From Coptodactyla brooksi (taxonomy: Eukaryota; Arthropoda; Insecta; Coleoptera; Scarabaeidae), in assembly GCA_033557675.1 (NCBI GenBank), contig JAWQRM010000389.1, positions 1 to 23,314 on the forward strand: DNA of 23,314 bases. The letters are read 5' to 3'. Below are positions 17,935 through 23,314 of the stretch, piece by piece (position 1 is the first letter of the stretch; every line of letters begins with the position of its first letter). The notes beneath the pieces are model-generated. The model worked only from the letters and a program-made list of their open reading frames with translations. It was not told where the DNA came from and searched no databases. A program made the position numbers and the translations under genes.

Positions 17935-17998
17935 AAAACACTATGGAATAAATAAATCCCAGCAGTAAAACACTACGGGATAAATAAGTCCCAACGTT
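17935..17998. repeat. Two 32-bp tandem units with GGGA/TCCC palindrome
   Basis: AAAACACTATGGAATAAATA-type and AAAACACTACGGGATAAATA-type units follow each other directly (17935-17966 and 17967-17998). Each contains a partly palindromic core, GGGATAAATAAGTCCC in the second and GGAATAAATAAATCCC in the first. Their place just upstream of the piggyBac N-terminus is where subterminal repeats of such an element would be expected. Confidence 0.8.
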
Positions 17999-18000
17999 TA

Positions 18001-18503
18001 TTATTTTATTATGGTAAGATGGTAAGTATGTATAAGTGCTTGTCAAAAAAGAGTCGCCATTTGAAGAAACAAAGATAGGCTCAAACAAAATGTGGTTTTG
18101 TCAAATTTCCTTATTCCTACCTGTTATTATGATCACTAAAACTTCGCGATTGCATTTTTCTGACATCATCTGAGGTCCCTAGATTGGTTTGTGCTCGATC
18201 ATGGTCACCTAGATGTAATATTAAAAGTGGTTCTAAAATAGTCAAGTAGGCGTAAAAACTTTTAAAAATGTTGCAATCTGATTCAGAATTGTCTCAGAAA
18301 CCCAAAAATGTAAAATATATAAAATATATGCAAAACCTCTCCTCTTCATATACCATTTACCTATACCAAATTTCATTTTCATACATCTAATACTTTAGAC
18401 GTTATAGCTTGTCTAATAGATTCGTTGACACCTGGTATAACGAAGAACAAAACAAAACAATACTACAATGCAGTTAAAATCTAGCGGACAATTATAATTA
18501 TAA
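18001..18503. other. No recognised feature
   Basis: AT-rich DNA. The open frame that runs upstream of the piggyBac N-terminus to 18088 has hydrophobic stretches, but matches nothing and is probably not coding. No TTAA end of the piggyBac element was located here. Confidence 0.3.
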
Positions 18504-18854
18504 AATTATAACAAAAGTCCTGGCAATAGGAAGGATCCAAACTTCAAATCAATCATTGAAAACATGCTGCACAAATACAAAAATTTAGGCTGCACCATAA
18601 GCTTAATGGTTCACTTCCTAAATTCACATTTGGACTATTTTCCTCCAAATCTGGGTGCTGATAGCGAAGAGCAGGACAAGAGATTTTATCAGGACATGGA
18701 TGAAATGAAAAGGAGGTATCAAGGAAAATGGTGTACTACGATGGTGGCTGACTATTGCTGGATGTTACACCGAGATGATCTCCATAGAGAACATAAAAAG
18801 ACAAACGCGAAGCAGAGCATGAGAGGTTCAAATAAATTTCAACACATGAAATAA
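18504..18854 (+). pseudogene. C-terminal part of a recurrent arthropod protein family
   Basis: The frame is open from 18504 (after TAA at 18501-18503) to the stop at 18852-18854, 116 codons; the first ATG is at 18564 and is probably not a real start. The protein reads GNRKDPNFKSIIENMLHKYK, then HFLNSHLDYFPPNLG, RFYQDMDEMKRRYQGKW and ADYCWMLHRD. I recognise this as the C-terminus of a protein found many times in arthropod genomes and usually left as uncharacterised; its typical form has FHQDI where this copy has FYQDM. High copy number suggests a transposon-borne or retro-copied origin, but I do not know the function. The upstream two-thirds are missing. The absence of internal stops in this segment suggests a younger insertion than its neighbours. 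Confidence 0.6.
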
Positions 18855-18966
18855 AATTCTGTATTTTACCTACATTGTGTTAGTACAAGCCAAAAAACGT
18901 TGTAAGTCTATTTTAAAGTCTCGTGTTTTCGCAATCTTTTGACTTTTTACAACTTTTGAAAATTTC

Positions 18967-19000
18967 GATTTTTTGCAACGTTTGAAAGTTGCAAAAAATC
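18967..19000. repeat. 13-bp perfect hairpin
   Basis: GATTTTTTGCAAC at 18967-18979 pairs perfectly with GTTGCAAAAAATC at 18988-19000 around an 8-base loop. A TTTTTACAACTTTTGAAAA string just before it is a further partial copy of the arm. Confidence 0.95.
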
Positions 19001-19224
19001 TTCACGATGAGTGGTGGGAGAAATGAAGGTCATTTTGGGATTCAACGCTAAAAAGTACATAGGAATCAATTAACAAAAGTTAAAAAAATATGACAACCCA
19101 AATTTTGCAGGTTTGTCAAGAACTAACTTATAGTAGGAAGTGCAGTTATGAAGTGTAGTAAATCCCTAAATTGCATATCTTGTTTTCTAATTTTGTTGTA
19201 CTATACCGTTGCTTACATACATCG

Positions 19225-19400
19225 TGTTTTATTTGATTAGCGAACGAATAAATTGGCTACCATTCGTTTGCTTTCGTTCGTCCAGTGTGTATGCAAATTT
19301 ATAAGTCCAGTACCGCATAAATTCCGAACACGCTCATTTCCATCCATTCGACTAGTGTATACACGGTTTAATGTGTAAACAGAGCTTACCAACGACGCCA
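19225..19400. repeat. Inverted and direct short repeats, MITE-like
   Basis: CGAACGA near 19241 and TCGTTCG near 19274 form inverted ends around GGCTACCATTCGTTTGC. TTCGTCCAGTGTGTATGCAA near 19276 is repeated in diverged form as TTCGACTAGTGTATACACGG near 19348. A minus-strand ORF of 121 codons (19602-19237) crosses the region and has an N-terminal hydrophobic stretch, but matches no family. This may be a fragment of a small DNA transposon. Confidence 0.35.
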
Positions 19401-20018
19401 TACGTGGCGTTTGAAAGATTAGTCTAGAGGAATCATGAAAGAAACCTTCAAAAATAAAATGACACTTGCGCGGAAATTCGGTCAAACACTGTAAGAAATA
19501 GAATTTATTGAGAACGTATGTGTGGTTGAAAGGCAGCCACATGCATAGATAAAGCCAAAATATTGACAAAACCAAAATAAAGATAAACGTAAATGAAAAC
19601 AAAAAGTAAATAAAAAAGAATAAATTATCATAAAATACAACACTTAAATAAAATTGTATACTTGAGAAGTGTGGTGGATGAAGTGGGGAGCTGCCAAGCT
19701 GACATCAAGAGTATGAATTTACTGGCGAGGTAATCACAAGAAAGTGCTTCTTACACGAAAAGCATATGATAGGACGAAGAAAGACATGGTACGATCTAAA
19801 AGTACCTGTACGAGATAAAAATAAGAGGAAGAAAATGGTAGAAGAATAGCACAATGTAAAATCTAATAAATAGACAATAACCATTGAACCAAAACCATAA
19901 CAACTGAGAATAAAACTGGAAACATATACTAAGAAGAAAACGATAATATAAGGTCAGCACTTTTATATTATAAATTCATTGTATCTCCATTTTGTAGTCA
20001 GGTATATGAAATCGATAA
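19401..20018. other. No recognised gene; A-rich spacer
   Basis: AT-rich with long A runs. Lysine- and arginine-rich frames near 19690-19850 (for example RRKTWYDLKVPVRDKNKRKK) look like degraded coding sequence, but no family was recognised. Confidence 0.3.
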
Positions 20019-20261
20019 TACAATAGAAGGAAATAATACTCTTCTGGCTGTTTGATAATGTTGTATTTTTGATTGCTAATTTGCTAACTAGTTTCAATCT
20101 ATTACCATCATCTTCAGAAGCGTTTATTCACAAGCTTTGTAAAATTTAGATACTGTTAATTGTGTAGGTGGTTGAAATATCTTAAAAGCTTAAATACACT
20201 TTACCAAACAGCACATTAACACTATCAAACAATTAGAAGAGTATTATTCCCTTTCATTGTA
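20019..20261. mobile_element. Foldback element with 44-bp inverted arms
   Basis: The left arm (20019-20062) and right arm (20218-20261) are inverted copies with 37 of 44 positions identical, sharing AATAATACTCTTCT and TGTTTGATA. The interior is about 155 bp and includes TTACCATCATCTTCAGAAGC, a string of a type I associate with Penelope-like element termini. No coding capacity. It may be a MITE or two inverted retroelement ends. Target duplication is not evident. Confidence 0.8.
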
Positions 20262-20962
20262 CCTATTACCGATTTACATTACAAGTCTTACTACGGAAAT
20301 ATCAAATAGACGACCCATGCTCCTAATGGAGTTCAACGGGACCTACTGCTGTTATGTCTGAATCTTTGGAGGGCAATTGATGCAATGAGATGCCATTTAA
20401 GATCCCACATAGCTTGTGTACACGCTCAGTTGTACTCTTAATCATTCCTAGTACTATTAATTCTTCTATACCTACATAAAACTATTCTAGAATATGTACT
20501 TCATGTTTATGACTATAGACATGAAGGATAGATCATGAAAATATGACTATAGACATGAAAATAAATAACAACTAAATAAAATACATTTTATTTTATTCTT
20601 TCTTTAATATCTTTATTTATGTACTAAATAAAAATGTTTAATTAACAATTGGGTTATTCTTGCAAAATATTGAATTATGATTCATCTACAATTCGGATTT
20701 AATATTTAATATTATTGTAGCTATTGCAATCATGTTCTGTTCTTGGGAACATTTTGTTTATTCAGGAATTTATGTGAGCGAGAAAGCTATGTGTAATCAT
20801 TCGATTTGTACATGTAATATATGCAAAGAAGTTTTAATTTTTTAACTTTCTAAGCTTTTCTGTAGAATTAAACTTTATTGAAAGTTCGGAAAACGCGTAG
20901 CAAAGAAAGTTTGTTACGATGTAAAAAAGGCTGGATGTCTGAACATACATAATTCTTAATTT
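20262..20962. other. No recognised gene; AT-rich spacer
   Basis: Nothing recognised. A tandem-like duplication of GACTATAGACATGAA occurs at about 20512-20526 and 20545-20559. Confidence 0.3.
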
Positions 20963-21310
20963 TTGAAAACCTACAATGCAGAGATTGTACTTTATGTATT
21001 AAAGCTACTCTGTTCAAGAATTTCTCTGGCGCCTGTTTCTGTGGGTATAGAAATAAAGAAAAGTATATACGAAATGTATGAGAACGGATCTGCTGCAATT
21101 GTTAGCAGACTTATGGAGAAATTGTCTCTACTTGGCTTCGAAATAAATATTGTAAAGAAGCTATATCTAACAAATACCAAACAAAAGCTTGGCTTCGAAA
21201 TTAAAAGAAATGAAAAAATTGTTATGGATGAGCTAAAAATAACTCAATTATTACCGTTATTTCCTGCAAAATATGTCGTGATAGTGGATAGGCGCATTAT
21301 TTATTTGTAA
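20963..21310 (+). CDS. Unrecognised 115-aa ORF, doubtful
   Basis: An ATG-to-TAA open frame on the plus strand. The middle (KKSIYEMYENGSAAIVSRLM then EKLSLLGFEINIVKKLYLT) reads like a helical soluble protein; no motif was recognised. A 14-bp direct repeat, CTTGGCTTCGAAAT at 21131-21144 and 21188-21201, puts LGFEI in the protein twice, suggesting a local duplication. Minus-strand ORFs overlap it. It ends just over 100 bp before the mitochondrial insertion. It could be a decayed element fragment or chance; there is no promoter or polyadenylation evidence. Confidence 0.25.
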   Translation: MKTYNAEIVLYVLKLLCSRISLAPVSVGIEIKKSIYEMYENGSAAIVSRLMEKLSLLGFEINIVKKLYLTNTKQKLGFEIKRNEKIVMDELKITQLLPLFPAKYVVIVDRRIIYL

Positions 21311-21422
21311 TAATAAAAAGTGCAGGATATTATAAAAACACAGAACATACCTAATACATATGTGATAGTAGTCTTAATCTCCATAGAACTGATTTGGAGT
21401 AAATTGAGTTTAAATCGGCTCA

Positions 21423-21710
21423 CGGAGGTATAAACCGAGATCATGTAAAGTTTTAAAGGTCGAAAGGAATTAACCTTTAGTTGCTACCCCAAAAGTTAAT
21501 TTTAATCCAACATCAAGGTCGCAAACTTTTTTCTCGACAAGAATAAGAACTTTCAAGAAAAATAACGCTGTCATCCCTAAAGTAATTTAATCCTATAATC
21601 ATAAAATTATTAAATGGTGATTAATTATTCACACATTAATGTAAAATAGTTAAGATTAGTTAGTTTAAAATTTTCCTCACCCTAGTTCAATATTTATTCA
21701 CATTAACTAC
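21423..21710 (-). rRNA. rrnL: Nuclear mitochondrial insertion (NUMT): partial 16S rRNA
   Basis: The plus strand matches the complement of the 3' half of insect mitochondrial large-subunit rRNA, so the rRNA sense is on the minus strand. Diagnostic strings in order are ACCGAGATCATGTAA, TTTTAATCCAACATCAAGG followed by TCGCAAAC, AACGCTGTCATCCCTAAAGT and TTAATTATTCACACATTAAT, then TCACCCTAG. These agree in order and spacing with the well known region that begins near the universal 16S primer site, with small indels (for example extra bases in CTCGACAAGAATAAGAAC) and substitutions at normally invariant positions such as CTGTTATCCC. Surrounded by nuclear transposon debris and without neighbouring mitochondrial genes, it is a NUMT and not a functional rRNA gene. 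Confidence 0.9.
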
Positions 21711-22112
21711 ATTTATAACACGACAATTTTTAATAATATTAAATAGTACAAAACATTCTGAAAAATAATGCGTTTCCATCAGTTATTGCAGAAACTGTGG
21801 ACCTGATTAAGTATGTAAAATAGAAGACACTTTTCACCAAGATTATCATATAAAAATTTCATATAAATAAGTCAAATAGTTCAATCGCTATTTATAATTT
21901 TAACTTTGCTAAACTCTACTTAGCATAGAAAGAAATTTGTGGTAAAGCACTGGAACATGCCTTTTTGGGACACTTCATATGCACCTGGTGGATAAACAGA
22001 AAAGTATTGGCTGCCAAACATCAATTGAAGGGTTACACAGATTTAACATTAATGTGGGTACTGAAATTATAAATAACATTGTGGGTTTGGAACCTTAGAC
22101 TTAGTAGCAAAT
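21711..22112. other. No recognised feature
   Basis: AT-rich. The first part may contain further, unrecognisable mitochondrial sequence, because the AT-rich part of 16S would follow there; no conserved string confirms it. Confidence 0.3.
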
Positions 22113-22113
22113 T

Positions 22114-22235
22114 TAAATAATTGTCACCACTACACGAAACTGGAAAATAACTATTCGATACACGTTTCGCTAACTAAGTTAGCATAATCTTATTGGAGTT
22201 ATCTTCCAGTTTTGTGTAGTGATGACAATTGTTTA
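22114..22235. mobile_element. Foldback element with 38-bp arms and TTAA flanks
   Basis: The arms at 22114-22151 and 22198-22235 are inverted copies with 34 of 38 positions identical, sharing AATTGTCA, CACTACAC and AAACTGGAA. TTAA occurs at both outer edges (22113-22116 and 22233-22236), leaving 116 bp between. The short interior contains GCTAACTAAGTTAGC, itself a hairpin, in CGTTTCGCTAACTAAG. TTAA flanks suggest a piggyBac-mobilised MITE, although the ends lack CCC. Confidence 0.82.
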
Positions 22236-22236
22236 A

Positions 22237-23289
22237 CTTCACCAAAATTGTGGTACAAATACGAAGTAGAGCAGTAGGAAATCTAATTTTTGTTCTAATT
22301 TACAATTAAATGAATTGGGTTGAAGGCTAAAGTGCACAAAATATTTTTCTATTTTTAAGTAGGAATGGACATTTTTATTGCACACCTAGATATCATTGTT
22401 TTACAGTCACGTCACCAGAAATCCTAATAGACCATTTTAAAAGTGAATTATTGATGTATTTTATGCCATAGTATAATGGAAGCGAACTAGAATATTTTGT
22501 TTAATCAATTAATAATTGCATATTTATCCATTAACTAAATAACCGTCGAGAAAATGTTAACTAACTTAGAAACTGCAAATGATTGTTTGAGTAATGTAGA
22601 TGCAAAAGCTAACATGATAAAATTAACGATTTATCTTCATCGGATCATAACTATTACCAAAAGAAGCGTTGCATACTAGGTTACTTAATATCTCGATATA
22701 CATTTCACTTGATTAAATTTCTGCGTTCTTTAACAACAACACATCCAGCTGAAAACATAAATGCACACGTTGAAAATTGCTTAGCTTAATAGATAACATA
22801 TGCATATGATAGTAAAAGATAATCTCAACTTATCTGGAAACTTACAATTTGGGCATTAAATAATCGAATTAAAATACGTGCATGGTATTCTATATGTTTC
22901 CCATATGACTCATATTATTAAAGTTACCATTAGATTGAAACACGACAAGAGGATTTTATCAATTGCAAGATTTGTTTCAGAGAGTTGTTTTTCGCTTTAG
23001 TAAGTATCGATTTTGAGGAAATCGAAAGAACATTTCAATTACTTAACTTCTTCGTTAAAAATATTTTTCCAATAAATAAATACAATACGTAACCACTTTC
23101 GCAGTTTATAGTATATTTATTTTTAAAATCATAGAAAGTTTTAATTGTTTGAAAGGAATGAATGTTTGCGGACAGGAAAGATATAGGTCATATTGTCATA
23201 CAACTTTAAATAGTGAACTAGTATAAGCAAATTGTAACTAAGCTCTTCTAGATTTCTATAAAATACGAAGAAAAGCTGGGATCTCTTAC
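22237..23289. other. No recognised gene; AT-rich spacer
   Basis: No ORF of note, no family similarity. A 12-bp palindrome CATATGCATATG lies at 22797-22808. Confidence 0.3.
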
Positions 23290-23314
23290 TATATATATAT
23301 ATATATATATATAT
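23290..23314. repeat. (TA)n microsatellite at window end
   Basis: At least 12 TA units run to the last base, so the true length is unknown. Confidence 0.97.

Larger units (their letters stand above)
15760..18000 (-). pseudogene. Degraded piggyBac-type transposase
   Basis: Pieces of a piggyBac (PGBD) transposase occur in order on the minus strand. An acidic N-terminal region runs at about 17900-17684, with RPLSQKESENII and NDESDNSERT. Further pieces are FQKAL with TNLH at about 17560-17500, IYWSDTNDF near 17435, AISRDRFLLPVLKLYFNNL at 17381-17239, IKKEIKLWTMCGNATGYVYN and YCGQETETTEGTLGK at 17185-16960, and RWKSTKDTIQIVLLTSN with YMGGADHAA at 15903-15760. The GGVDxxD motif is reduced to GGADxxA, losing its second aspartate. 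The first catalytic block (usually xIDExM) should lie where the palindrome at 17199-17242 now sits. About 1 kb of unrecognised sequence (15940-16950) occupies the place of the DNFFTS block. The element is inactive. Confidence 0.8.

Noticed and set aside
17684..18088. 134-aa minus-strand ORF as an intact membrane protein gene
   Set aside because: Its C-terminal half fits the acidic piggyBac N-terminus and its first half runs through tandem repeats, so it is a chance extension of a pseudogene.
22797..22808. Palindrome CATATGCATATG as a regulatory site
   Set aside because: A 12-bp AT-rich palindrome is expected by chance here and no gene is nearby.
1..23314. CRISPR array, bacterial operon or tRNA genes
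   Set aside because: No regularly spaced identical repeats, no clustered long ORFs with ribosome binding sites and no cloverleaf with A and B boxes were seen; the content is insect transposon debris.

Overview
The window looks like eukaryotic, almost certainly insect, nuclear DNA. It is AT-rich, has no operon-like gene packing, and no intact host gene can be supported. What can be recognised is decayed transposable elements of types common in arthropods: mariner and other IS630/Tc1/mariner relatives, piggyBac, Penelope-like and a non-LTR retrotransposon. There is also a nuclear copy of an insect-type mitochondrial 16S rRNA segment. The insect order cannot be fixed from this sequence; hymenopteran, beetle and hemipteran origins all remain possible.

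Layout. 1-870: a short foldback repeat and a CpG-richer stretch with one small unrecognised ORF. 869-2679: a degraded non-LTR retrotransposon (endonuclease plus N-terminal reverse transcriptase) lying between two GGGTC/GACCC palindromes that each sit next to a TTAA. 2680-4320: unrecognised. 4322-5237: a mariner with both terminal inverted repeats and a large internal deletion (minus strand). 5480-6171: a Penelope-like element, reverse transcriptase end plus GIY-YIG-type region (minus). 7209-8333: two related internally deleted mariners (minus) whose centre is replaced by reiterated TTTGCAAA-rich sequence. 9958-10692: a TTAA-bounded unit with palindromic ends that carries a Tc1/mariner-type transposase fragment. 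10906-11600: a second, different IS630/Tc1-type transposase pseudogene. 11600-14000: GC-rich stretches, including a repeated block at 13094-13926. 14616-14880: a fragment of another mariner (plus). 14958-15480: a GC-rich, coding-like island that I could not identify. 15760-18000: a long, broken piggyBac transposase (minus) interrupted by palindromes. 18504-18854: the C-terminal part of a recurrent arthropod protein family. 19000-23314: AT-rich DNA with two foldback elements, one unrecognised ORF, the mitochondrial 16S insertion and a terminal (TA)n tract.

No genes here work together as a pathway. The useful information is in how the elements decayed: lost catalytic aspartates, nonsense codons, internal deletions with filler, and palindromes inside old coding regions. 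I saw no convincing undescribed functional system. The least explained items are the reiterated mariner centre, the recurring TTAA-adjacent palindromes, the 13094-13926 repeat block and the 14958-15356 minus-strand reading frame.
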